From contig JANTQA010000032.1 of assembly GCA_027625915.1 (NCBI GenBank), positions 11,548,001 to 11,612,000 on the forward strand: a stretch of 64,000 bases of DNA, given 5' to 3'. Of the stretch, positions 1 to 9,300 are shown piece after piece (the stretch's first letter is position 1; each line of letters begins with the position of its first letter). The translations under genes were made by a program, and so were the position numbers. This DNA comes from Anaeramoeba flamelloides (Eukaryota > Metamonada > Anaeramoebidae). A model generated the notes under the pieces. It searched no databases, was not told the DNA's origin, and saw only the letters and a list, made by a program, of their open reading frames with translations.

Positions 1-644
1 CAAAAACAAAAAACACAAAAAATGATATAGTTTGTTGAATTAAAATTAATTTCCAAATTGATGTAAATCATGTTTTTGTTATTCTTCTAAATGTTTAAAC
101 TGTGTCCAAATTAATCGAATGAAGTTTATTTTAATAATAAAATAATAAAAATAATAAAACTATTTTATCAATATAATCTCTTTTTTTTTATTGTTGAACT
201 TTACTAAAAAAAAAAATATCAAATAATTTTTTTAAAAAAATTTTTAGAGAATCTACGATCACATGCCACTAAAATAAAATGTTCTTATCTCATCTCTCTC
301 AAATTTTTATCATGTCTTATGGTGTAGCTACTCCCTTAAGATAAAATTTTTGCTCTGACTAATTTGGTTGTAGCAGTAATCATTAATATTCATCTTGGAA
401 CTTGAAATAAAAATTTTCATTTAATAATTGGACAATAACAGTATTCAATTTTTTTACTCTTTTTCTTCAATGTTTCAGACTTTATTTATAATTTGGTTCT
501 CATTTTAAATAACGATAATAAGAAAAGTAACTCTCAATAAAATGAAAATAAAAAGCGAAATAAAATTAAAATTTATATTTTTATTTTTATTTTTATTTTG
601 AAATTAAAAAAAAAAATGAATTAGAGAAAAGAATGTGTATTAAT
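1..644. other. Intergenic, with dispersed repeats
   Basis: No gene is visible. Bases about 190-345 closely resemble 63469-63612 at the far end of the window, in the same orientation (repeat J). Bases about 340-455 match one end of foldback family E and finish with the AACAG-TA end of that family. The stretch just before 645 is the 3' flank of the minus-strand histone H3 gene and is rich in A/T tracts with AATAAA-like words. Confidence 0.5.
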
Positions 645-1190
645 TTAGAGTTTGTCTCCTCTAATTTTAACAGCTAAGGAAAGATCTCGATCCATGATGG
701 TAACTCTTTTAGCGTGGATTGCACAAAGATTAGTATCTTCAAGTACACCTACAACATAAGCTTCTGTGGCTTCTTGTAAGGCTGCGATGGCTGCGCTTTG
801 GAAACGAAGATCACCTTTGTATTCTTGGGCAATATCTCTGACGAGTCTTTGGAATGGGAGCTTTCTTAAAAGCAATTCGGTGGATTTTTGGTATTTTTTG
901 ATTTCTCTCAAGGCAACTGTACCTGGTCTGTATCTTCTTGGTCTTTTAGTTCCTTTTTCTCCTTTAGCACCCTTGGTTCCTTTTGTTCCCTTTGTACCCT
1001 TTGTTCCTTTGGTACCTTTTCTTCCTTTTTGTCCCTTTTGGCCTTTGGTTCCTTTTCGTCCTTTTTGGCCCTTTCTACCTTTTTGTCCCTTTTGTCCTTT
1101 TTTTGGTCCTTTTCCACCAGTGGATTTTCTACCTTTTTGTCCTTTTTGTCCTTTGGTTCCTTTTTGTCCTGCGTGTTTTGTTCTTGCCAT
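645..1190 (-). CDS. H3: Histone H3 with expanded collagen-like Gly-X-Lys N-terminal tail
   Basis: Core nucleosomal histone; with H4 it forms the central tetramer that wraps DNA. The single open frame gives 181 residues against about 135 in ordinary H3. It opens with ARTK, which fixes the start. An RKSTGGK block equivalent to the K9-K14 segment sits at about residues 21-27 (Met=1). From about 85 the core is clear: [35 protein letters not shown] and [16 protein letters not shown]. The loop around YKGDLRFQ has canonical length, which argues against a CENP-A type variant. The extra length is all in the tail: five Gly-X-Lys triplets at residues 8-22, then 17 uninterrupted triplets at 32-82, with X mostly Gln, Thr or Arg. 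The ARKSAP (K27) segment is replaced by these repeats. No intron. It lies head to head with H4 and shares a promoter-proximal motif with it. Identity as H3 is certain from the core; whether it is the bulk H3 or a variant is not known. Confidence 0.97.
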   Translation of the reverse strand: MARTKHAGQKGTKGQKGQKGRKSTGGKGPKKGQKGQKGRKGQKGRKGTKGQKGQKGRKGTKGTKGTKGTKGTKGAKGEKGTKRPRRYRPGTVALREIKKYQKSTELLLRKLPFQRLVRDIAQEYKGDLRFQSAAIAALQEATEAYVVGVLEDTNLCAIHAKRVTIMDRDLSLAVKIRGDKL

Positions 1191-1222
1191 TTTTATGAGT
1201 TAAGTTATAAAAATTATAAAAT

Positions 1223-1238
1223 ATAAAAAAATGATTAT
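1223..1238 (-). promoter_or_regulatory. Putative histone promoter motif upstream of H3
   Basis: Read on the minus strand this is ATAATCATTTTTTTAT. It ends 32 bases before the H3 start codon. An identical 16-mer lies in the same orientation before the divergently transcribed H4. Identity, orientation and near-equal spacing suggest a shared core promoter or initiator element. The motif is A/T-rich, so chance is not excluded. Confidence 0.5.
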
Positions 1239-2297
1239 GAAACACATCCACAATTATTTTTAAGATATTTGAATTGATTATTAAATACACTTCACATTGT
1301 TGTTTGGTATTTAAGTTAGTGTTATTGTTCATTAATTATTAATTAGTACGATAATTCTTATTCTTTGATAATACTTATTTCATATTTTTAAAAATAATCC
1401 AATATTTTTACGATTTAGAATTTTAAAAATAAATTTTTTTCTTTTAATTTTCAAGTTCAGAGATTATTTTTTGAATTTAAAAGATGAAGAATTCTCATGT
1501 TATAGAATTAGTGACTATATGTAAACCTTGGGGTTAATTGAAATTCCGAATGTGATTTGTTTCTCTCGAAAAATTTTTCCGATATTTTAGATCCTTAATC
1601 ATGATTGAAATTTTTCATAACAAGACAAGAGTTACAATAGTACCTTTGATCAATTTTTGGAACTCTTAAAAACTGAAAGAATTTCACTTTTTTTCTTTTG
1701 TAAAATTTGATCACTTTAATTTTTTGAACTTCTGAATAGAATTTTCTGTTATATGACAGTCAAGAAATCACAAACATGGGATTTTGTGTTTATTAAACCA
1801 AAAAAAAGGATATAATTCCATTATTTTTTAAAAAAAAAATTCGAAAAATTATTGGATTATTTTTTCAAATTATAATAATGTTTTTCAAAATAACAGCTCT
1901 CAGAAGAATTAATATTCTGAAATAATTGTGATTTTACAGTGAGTATTTTTATAAACTAAGCCTTGGTTTCTGATTTGTGTTGTAATTTATGAATGAATTT
2001 AGTTAAACATTTGAAAGATATTACCAAAAATTAATTTATGTATAATCTCTTTTAAATTAAGAACAAAAAAAAGTAATGTTAATGTAGCCCACGTTGTTTG
2101 AGAAATTAAACTATAAAGTTGAATAAAATTTATTAGTCTTATCATAAAACAAGTTCAATTAATTTTTTATTTTGAGAATTATAATGGCTTATATGAATCA
2201 AGACATTAATTTAAAGGATCTGTTTAAGTGAATAAATTCTTTCTCTGATTCGACATTTTATTTAGAATGTTATTTTAAGGCAAATTTCACGAATTTA

Positions 2298-2313
2298 ATA
2301 ATCATTTTTTTAT
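2298..2313 (+). promoter_or_regulatory. Putative histone promoter motif upstream of H4
   Basis: ATAATCATTTTTTTAT, ending 34 bases before the H4 ATG. It is the same word, in the same orientation relative to the gene, as the copy 32 bases before H3. No such exact copy was noticed before the other genes of the window. Confidence 0.5.
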
Positions 2314-2347
2314 TAAAAAACTTTTTGTTTATACAACTTTTTAAAAT

Positions 2348-2653
2348 ATGTCTGGAAAAGGAAAAGGAAAAGGAATGGGAAAAGGAGGAGCCAAAAGAAG
2401 AAAAGCAATCCTCGAATCTGTCAAAGGGATCAGTCGACCAGCTATCCGAAGATTGGCAAGAAGAGGAGGTGTCAAAAGAATCTCAGCAACAATTTATGAT
2501 GAAGTAAGAAATGTTCTCAGAGCATTCCTCGAAAACGTTGTTCGTGATGCTGTCACCTACACAGAACACGCAAGAAGAAAAACTGTTACTGTTTTGGATG
2601 TTGTTTATGCACTTAAAAGACAAAGAAGAACCGTTTATGGTTATGGTGTCTAA
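2348..2653 (+). CDS. H4: Histone H4
   Basis: Core histone, partner of H3 in the nucleosome tetramer. The 101-residue product opens [18 protein letters not shown] and contains the hallmark stretches [32 protein letters not shown] and KRKTVT-like/DVVYALKRQ, ending in a YGYGV variant of the normal tail. It is about two residues shorter than typical H4. The tail lacks one residue in the GGKG area, and the His of the KRHRK patch is missing, so lysines after K5 are shifted. No intron. An AATAAA word follows about 20 bases after the stop. It forms a head-to-head pair with H3. Confidence 0.97.
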   Translation: MSGKGKGKGMGKGGAKRRKAILESVKGISRPAIRRLARRGGVKRISATIYDEVRNVLRAFLENVVRDAVTYTEHARRKTVTVLDVVYALKRQRRTVYGYGV

Positions 2654-2994
2654 GTCATTTTTTTTTTAATACAAATAAAACATTTTACTATCCATTTTTA
2701 TCAGTTTTTTGAATTTTGTTTTGATTACGTTTGTATTTTATGACGTGGGTGGAAAGGTTTTAATAGTTCCTGTTTACACCCAACTTTTTGTTTTTTTTTA
2801 TCTGAAATATTCTGTTTTGGTATTTGATAACGAACCGTTCGGGTAAAAAGTGAAACAGTTAAAAATAAGTTCTATACTTTTTTTAATAGTAAACCTTCAG
2901 AGAAAATGAAAAGTAATATCAATAAATAAAAGAATAAATAAATAAATAATTAAAGTCAAAACGAAGGATTGTGCAAATAACAGTTTTTTTAATA

Positions 2995-3454
2995 CAACTG
3001 TTAATTATCGAATAAAATAATCAAAATTTTCATTCTACTTTCCAAAAAATCACAGCCCAAGAATTAAAATAAATCACCAGAATTCCGAATTCTAAAAGGG
3101 AGATTAATACATTAAGCATCTTTTAAGAATTAAAAAATTGAAATTTTTTACATGATTTATACTGATAAATTCAAAAAATTATCTCAAAATTTTCACTTCA
3201 TTTTCCCTTTTATAAATTTTTTTTTACTCAATCTTGGAAGAAAGCATTTGATTCTTTTAAAGATTAAAATACTCTGTAAAATTAGTTCTGATTCAAAAGG
3301 TATTTTCTCTTGAGTTCTTTTAAAAATTAAGAAATGGGATTACAAAATGTGAAAATGAACTAAAAATTTTTATTAAAAATCTATGTGAATTTATCAGTAT
3401 ATCTTTTTTTGAAGCTGATTGAAAATTTTGTTTCATTTATTGTGCAACAAATAG
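2995..3454. mobile_element. MITE family B, copy B1 (carries nested R1)
   Basis: The left arm begins near CTGTTAATT after a TA. The right end reads CAACAAATAG followed by TA, as in other B copies. The arms carry the family words CAAAATTTTCATT and CTTTCCAAAAAA in inverted orientation. It is about twice the usual 220-240 bp because R1 sits inside. TA flanks and CTG ends resemble Tc1/mariner MITEs. No coding capacity. Confidence 0.6.
3162..3397. mobile_element. MITE family R, copy R1, nested inside B1
   Basis: A 236 bp foldback with CTGATAAATTC at the left and GAATTTATCAG at the right, each flanked by TA (3160-3161 and 3398-3399). It interrupts the B1 element, so it inserted later. A second full copy is at 19553-19783. 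Confidence 0.6.
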
Positions 3455-3493
3455 TATCTTTTCATATCGGGTTTATCTTCCATTGATCAATTA

Positions 3494-3747
3494 CTTGTAT
3501 TTTCCAATTAAAAAATGAAAATTTTGAGTTCTTATTGCAAAATAGTTTTCTAGTTTATAAGTTGAAGAAAATCCAAAGATCTTTAACAACATCGTTTAGA
3601 AATGATATTTTAAGACAATAAATTTAACTTCCTTCTTGAAACTTAAGATAAAATTTTTGCTCTGGTGATTTGGTTGAAACAATCATAAATAATATTCATT
3701 TTGGAAATTGAAATAAAAATTTTCATTTATTAATTAGAAAATACCAG
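3494..3747. mobile_element. MITE family E, copy E1
   Basis: A ~254 bp element with inverted ends (GTATTTTCCAATTAAAAAAT versus ATTAATTAGAAAATACCAG) flanked by TA. Its whole length matches the reverse complement of 53581-53833. Partial relatives occur at about 340-455 and 41630-41690. Confidence 0.6.
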
Positions 3748-3749
3748 TA

Positions 3750-4311
3750 TTTAGGTTTACAATCCCTGGAAATTTGAAAAAAGATTATCTTGTTTAGTTT
3801 GTTACCACTTGTTAATTTGGTTCTGAGCTGATCGATCTTCTACTTGGTATAGATTTTAATAGTGGTTCAAAATGGCAATTTTTGACAATTTATTTTTTTT
3901 TTTTCCGAAATCCGAATTGAAAAATGTAAGATTAATAGATTGGTAGGTAAGTTAAGAATAACTTTTGATTTTTGGGTTGTAGAAGAAAATTTTCATTTAT
4001 TTTTTTTGTCTATTAACTTATAGAAAAAAAATTTTTTTAAAAAAGATCCAAATAAAACCAAAACGAATTAAAAATTTCAATCAAAAACCCAAAAAACACA
4101 TTTTTTCATAACTTAAGTTTCAACCAAGTAATCTTACATTTTTCAATTCGGATTTAGGAAAAAAAAAAAAATGAATTGTCAAAAATTGACATTTTGAGCC
4201 ACTATTGAAACCCATACCAAGCACAAGATCGACCAGATAAGAATCGAATTAACAAATCACTTCACCCTACAAGATAATCCTTTTTCAAATATCAGGGATT
4301 ATAAACCTTAA
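3750..4311. mobile_element. Large foldback element family A, copy A1
   Basis: A left arm of about 230 bases starting AGGTTTACAATCCC reappears inverted at the right, ending GGGATTATAAACCTTAA. A CTGATCGATCTT-like word is diagnostic in the left arm. Three further copies are at 20048-21308, 24491-25050 and 57539-58098. It abuts E1. No open frame inside. Confidence 0.7.
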
Positions 4312-4723
4312 AAATTTATATAAAAAATTGACTATTTTTGCGATCTCCAAAAAAACACCAACAATTTCGATAATTAAACTGATTAAAATAGTTTTTTTTG
4401 TTTGATTTGATTGAAAATAATATAATGGATACTTATTTGAAGTTAATTGGTCTCTTCTTTTAATCGATTTTACTTTTCATTTTCAGTAATGTTCCCAATG
4501 AAAAAACTGTCTATAACTTTTTTTCACTGTTTCATTTTTTTCTAAGAAACGTAACAAAAAATACTTATAAATTCGAAAAATAAAGTTTTAAACTTTTTGA
4601 GTGAAATTTCCATTTTTTAGTTCTTGTAAAGCAACAGTGGCGTAAATAACCCCCACAGACAACCTTTAACCCATTACAAAAATTTAAAACATTTTTTTTT
4701 TTTTTTTTTTTGAGACCCAGGTA

Positions 4724-4863
4724 CAGTAAGTTCCACTTTTAAGGCACAAACTTTCAACTAAATTTAAGGCACAAATTAAAATCTCAAATTTAGGTACATT
4801 TTTTGAAATTTTATTTAACCCAAACTATTTTACTAGAATCTGAATTTTGTACCTTAATTTGAG
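4724..4863. mobile_element. MITE family C, partial copy
   Basis: It starts TA-CAGTAAGTTCCACTTTTAAG and carries the repeated word AAGGCACAAA. It matches the left two thirds of the complete copy at 22984-23177, then stops where B6 begins. It looks truncated or interrupted by B6. Confidence 0.55.
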
Positions 4864-4865
4864 TA

Positions 4866-5219
4866 CTGTTAATTGAACAATAAAAAGATCAAAATTTTCA
4901 CCCAACTTTCCAAAAAAAAAAATAAACCACCCATTCTACCAAGAACTAAAATAAATCACCAAAATCCCCAATTCATTAGGGAAATTAATATTTTATACAG
5001 TTAATTGCAAAATAAAAAGATCAAAATTTTCCTGCAGCTTTCCACTATAAAAGATCAACAAAATTAAAAGAAATCATCAAAATTCCCAATTCCAAAAGGG
5101 AGGAAATTAATGATTTAAGTTACTTTTAGAATTAATAATTTGAACTATGATATATGATCTCTAAAATAATTTTTTGGAAAGCTGAATGAAAATTTTGTTA
5201 TATATATTTCAACAAATAG
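4866..5219. mobile_element. MITE family B, copy B6, with a duplicated left arm
   Basis: A TA-CTGTTAATTG start and an ACAAATAG-TA end mark a B element. A second B left end (TA-CAGTTAATTGCAAAATA) occurs at about 4998, so this looks like one B copy inside or fused to another. A small chance open frame around 5186-5413 lies partly in its right arm and is not a gene. Confidence 0.5.
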
Positions 5220-6232
5220 TATTTTTTCGGGTGTTAAATTTGGTTGAAAGTTCGTGTCTTCAAAGTGAAACAGGCGGCATTCGAAGTGATAAAAATACTC
5301 AAATATATTCTTGGTTCAGATTTAAATTAACTTTCGAGGTTAGATCTTTGATTAACACCAACGGTTCAATAATATTAACTGCATTTATTTCCAAAATTTC
5401 ATCATATTTTTAAAATTTCTGAAATAAAATGATTTTTTCTTAAATAAATTCAAAAAAAAGAACTTTTCATTTTTTTATATCAAAAAATTAACTTTTTAAT
5501 CTTTCAATATCTTCATAATTCTAGTTTAAAATTGATTTAAAGAACCCCATTTCTTGTTTATATACTGTTTTCATCCCATTTATTTTATTTCTTTTATTTC
5601 TGGAGTCATTCAATATTTTTTTACATTAGTTAAATTTTCGTAATGAGTAAAAATAAAAAACACATCTATTTGCACCACTGTACTTACAGAATATTTTTTT
5701 TCCAACCAAGTCTTATTTTCAACTAATTTCCAAGTTCTCTTAACCCTTTATCCAATAAAGTTTTTTCTTCAAAGCTTATAAAAACCTCTTCAAAAATATA
5801 AAGTTAAACATAAAAGCTAAAAATGTTTTTAAGGCTTTACCACTACCTCATGAAATATCAAAAGAAAATAAAAGCTTAACAAAAAGAAATTAAAATATTA
5901 ATTTATTGAAAAGGTCTGAATTGATTGATATAAAAGACTCGAACATTATTACAATGTGAACAGCAAATGGTTAGTAAATAATTTCTCTTTTTACCTTAAA
6001 AAGTGAGTCTTTTTTTGATTTTTTCTTGAGAATTACAATTGATCAAAAAATGTATCTTTATTTGTTTTTTAGCAATTGCTAATTTTAGATTTGAAAGTAA
6101 CATAGTTTTATGTGAAAATAGTGGATTGTAATTATTCCAAATATCTTCGATCACAAACATAAAATACAATTTATTTTTTTTCAAAAGAGTTATTTTTTTA
6201 ATTGCTTGTAACAATCATTACCAATCTAACAA

Positions 6233-7039
6233 ATGACTGAACAGCCTAAAAATTATGAAGAACTTAAAACGATGATTAACGATATCAAAAAAAAAAAGCT
6301 GGAAAAGGTCAAGCAAAGCAAAAGAAAAAAAAAAAAAAAGCAACAAGACAAAGAGAAAAATAAACATGATCAGGTTAGCACTATCACATCTGAAGAGATC
6401 GACTCTCGTTTTGCAGGTAAATTAAGTTCAATTTTGTCTGAGCCAACGACAGAAACTTCGAAACAAAACATATTTTCACAATCAAAAAAAGCACAAAAAC
6501 AAATGGAAGAATTACGTAAGGAAAAATTGGAAAGAAAAAGAAAAAGAAAAATTAATTTGATGAAAAAAGATCGAGACTTAATTGGCTTTGTGGAACCACA
6601 AAATACAAAATTTGAAAGTAAATTAAATAAAATCGCTGTCAGGGGTGTTGTTTCACTGTTCAATGCGATTAGAGTTCAGCAAGAAGAGCTGTCTGGGAGC
6701 TTCAATCAAGAGATTTCCAAAATGGAATTTTTTGATCTTGTCAAAGGAGAGAAACGGAAAATCGTTAGTAGTTCCAATAAGAACCGAAATGCTAACAACA
6801 AGAATAACGTGGACTCAAGATCGGAAATTACCCACAAAAACAGATGGGACGTTTTAAATGAACAATTTATGATGGGGGCTGAGTTAAAGGATTGGGACAA
6901 ACAAGAAGAGGAAATTGTTCACGACAGTAAGAAATCGAGATCCAATAATAAACAATCCAAACAAAAAACCAAAAAAAAAGTGAAAGTTGATCCTAACGAT
7001 GACTTTGAATTTGAAGAAGAGAATGAGAAAGAAATGTAA
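6233..7039 (+). CDS. RRP15: RRP15-family ribosome biogenesis protein
   Basis: Nucleolar protein expected to act in pre-60S assembly and 25S/28S rRNA maturation, as in the Rrp15 family. The product is 268 residues. After a lysine-rich N-terminus (about 18-45) comes SRFAGKLSSILS (about 58-70), then a basic helix and the diagnostic KLNKIAVRGVVSLFNAI block (about 130-147). A FDLVKG motif (about 167-172) and the C-terminal signature WDVLNEQFMMGAELKDWDK (about 205-223) match the human and yeast proteins in order. The tail is acidic. The first in-frame ATG gives MTEQPKNYEELK and was taken as the start. No intron. An AATAAA word overlaps the stop codon. Motif order and spacing make the family assignment strong. 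Confidence 0.9.
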   Translation: MTEQPKNYEELKTMINDIKKKKLEKVKQSKRKKKKKQQDKEKNKHDQVSTITSEEIDSRFAGKLSSILSEPTTETSKQNIFSQSKKAQKQMEELRKEKLERKRKRKINLMKKDRDLIGFVEPQNTKFESKLNKIAVRGVVSLFNAIRVQQEELSGSFNQEISKMEFFDLVKGEKRKIVSSSNKNRNANNKNNVDSRSEITHKNRWDVLNEQFMMGAELKDWDKQEEEIVHDSKKSRSNNKQSKQKTKKKVKVDPNDDFEFEEENEKEM

Positions 7040-7086
7040 ATAAAACACAGATTTTTTTCTTTTTGAAAATCATCAAAATTAAAATA

Positions 7087-7252
7087 CTGGTATTTGAATT
7101 ATAAATGGGAAAATATTTTCACTTCATTTTCCATATTTTTACCTTTACAAACAGAGTTTCCTAAACAAGTAGGTTGTAAATTGGAGGCTCTGTGACCACA
7201 AGGAAATTGTAAACTAAGTGAAAAAATTTCCCATTTGTAATTCAAATACCAG
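7087..7252. mobile_element. MITE family F, TA-flanked 166 bp foldback
   Basis: Left end CTGGTATTTGAATTATAAAT and right end ATTTGTAATTCAAATACCAG are near-perfect inverted repeats. TA lies on both sides (7085-7086, 7253-7254), as for Tc1/mariner-type MITEs. It sits only about 45 bases after the RRP15 stop, so it may fall in the 3' UTR. Confidence 0.75.
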
Positions 7253-8014
7253 TAATATTACCCAACACACCCCCAAAACAAAATTAAATAAAATTTTGAC
7301 AAATTAAACGAATTCGGATTTAATTTTGAACTTTTGGCTTCTTATTTTCCCCAATTTTTTATTTTTTAAATATGATATTTGGAATCTGGATGGTTCAAAC
7401 TTTCAACTGATAATCTAATTTTTTGATTCTTGAAATATTTGTTCATTTAGGATTCTTAGTTCGTCCGATAGATAGCAACACCTAAACATAAAAAATGACC
7501 ACACAAATAAATAATAAGAGATTACAAATTCGAACGTGTTTTTTTGGAATCGTTCTTTGTAAAATTAAAAACTTTTAATTTTTTTTAAAGAATTTTTACA
7601 AGCTCTTGGGTTTAAGAGCACAAATATAATTCTTTAACAAGAACAACATACACCATTCTTTGGATGCACTCTCGGTAACCTACCCCCCTTAATGATTATT
7701 CGGGGTTTTATATCAAATATTTTTGCCTCAATAATACAAGATCAAAAATTAAATTCAAGTAGTTAGATAAGAACCCAGAGTAAGAGTTACTTAAATTTTT
7801 CCAAAGAATTGAACACCAGGATTAAGATTTTATTCTTTTATTTGAAAAAAAATTCTATTAAAATTTTATTAAATTAATTGAAAAAAAGTTGAATATATCC
7901 CATTAAGTACAGATATATGGAGTTTAACAACATATCAATCCCAAAAAAAATATTGGATTTTTTTTTTTTATTATTATTATTTTTTAATGGTGGAGTTATT
8001 AATCCCTCTTATTT

Positions 8015-8740
8015 GCCGTTAGGTTTTCCAGAATTAAAAAGAATAGAGAAAAATCTTTGATTTTACTCAATTCTTACAAACCCCGGAAAACCTAGGCACT
8101 TCCGTTAGGGTTTTTTTAATTTGAGATTTAAACCGAAAATTTTTGAAAATTTTGTTTTATTTCGAAAATATAAAAAAAACTACCGTTAGCTTTTCCAGAA
8201 TTCAAAAGAATTGAGAAAAAACTGAGATTTCACTATATTCTTTTAAATTCTGGAAAAGCTAGGCACTTGGCGGCACCCCGCATTACGCTTTCCAGAATTT
8301 CAAAGAATTGAGTTAAAATCGAAGATTTTACCCCATTCTTCTGAACACTGGAAAATCGAGGCACTTCACCGAATTCCAAATTTTTATTTAGAAATTTTAA
8401 TAAAAACTCCAAAATTCGTCTATTACACACCAAGGCTAATAAATATTGTGAATCCCTTTTTCTAATCATATCAAAAATAGTAATTATATTATTTTTTAAT
8501 ATAGGAGAATTATTATTATTTTTTAATTTAGATATCCAAATTTTACTATTATTTTCATAGGATTGACAGTCGTTAGGTTTTCCAGGATTCAAAAGAATTG
8601 AGTAAAATCAAAGATTTTTCTCTATTTTCATAAACTCTAGAAAACCACCGTTAGCTTTTCTTGAATTTTCTGTTTATTTGGAAAATCGGCAGATATTAAA
8701 AACAAAACAGAAAATCCCAAGAAAACCTAGACACACGGCG
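8015..8740. repeat. Cluster of ~80 bp hairpin repeats (family D)
   Basis: At least four hairpins (about 8015-8100, 8182-8267, 8283-8363, 8571-8655) share arms like GCTTTTCCAGAATTCAAAAG and its inverse around a TCAAAGATTTT centre. Each is flanked by CGTTAG and TAGGCACTT-type words. A related hairpin with a CTTGAATTTTCTG arm is at about 8646-8735. Further copies are at 9219-9300 and 28163-28250. Confidence 0.65.
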
Positions 8741-9218
8741 ACACTGGACACAAGATCACAGAGAAAATTATCAATAAAAAATCGGATTTTTGAAGCAAGA
8801 TAATCTTTAAAAATCATTATCATATTCAAAAAATAATGATTTTATAAATAAACCCATTTAAACCCGTGTTTGATCAGTTCACCCTTTTCAAAAAATAATA
8901 AAATTTTAAATAAAACAAAAAGTTAAATTGTAAAGATTTATTATTTGTAATTATATTAGTTTACCGCTAATAAATTGTTTATACTATATTAGTTATTCTA
9001 AATAAAAAATTAATAATTGGAGAAAGTACCTTAATTACCGTAGAGTGTCTGTATGTTTTTTTTTTTAATTCTAATTTTTATTTCGAAAATCAATTGATTT
9101 TTGATATCAAAACAAAAATTAAAAAAAATATAACTGCGGTTTTCTTGATGTTTTTTGTTTTATTACGGAGAACCAATTGAGTTTATAATCATTAAAAAAC
9201 ATCCAATTAAAGAAAAAT

Positions 9219-9300
9219 AAAAGGACAGCTTTCCAAAATTCAAAGAATACGGTAAACTCATATGTTTCAACATATTCTTCCTAATTCTGGAAAAGCTAAG
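9219..9300. repeat. Isolated family D hairpin
   Basis: Arms AGCTTTCCAAAATTCAAAGA and its inverse ending TTCTGGAAAAGCTAAG surround a CATATGTTTCAAC centre. Same design as the 8.0-8.7 kb cluster. Confidence 0.55.

Larger units (their letters stand above)
1191..2347. other. Divergent H3-H4 intergenic region
   Basis: About 1.16 kb separates the two histone start codons, which point away from each other. It must hold both promoters. Besides the pair of identical 16-base motifs near each end, I see only A/T-rich sequence with no open frame or clear repeat. Confidence 0.5.
2654..6232. other. Intergenic region packed with foldback elements
   Basis: No convincing gene. The left two thirds are a near-continuous array of small palindromic elements: B1 with R1 nested in it (2995-3454), E1 (3494-3747), A1 (3750-4311), a C-type half element (4724-4863) and B6 (4866-5219). 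The remainder to 6232 is plain A/T-rich sequence, including the RRP15 upstream region. Confidence 0.6.

Noticed and set aside
766-1226. Long plus-strand frames opposite histone H3, Pro/Phe- or Ser/Phe-rich
   Set aside because: They are antisense shadows of the period-9 Gly-X-Lys repeat on the minus strand and show no family resemblance.
8015-8740. CRISPR-like array
   Set aside because: The units are self-complementary hairpins with variable spacing and diverged sequence in a eukaryotic context, not identical repeats with unique spacers.
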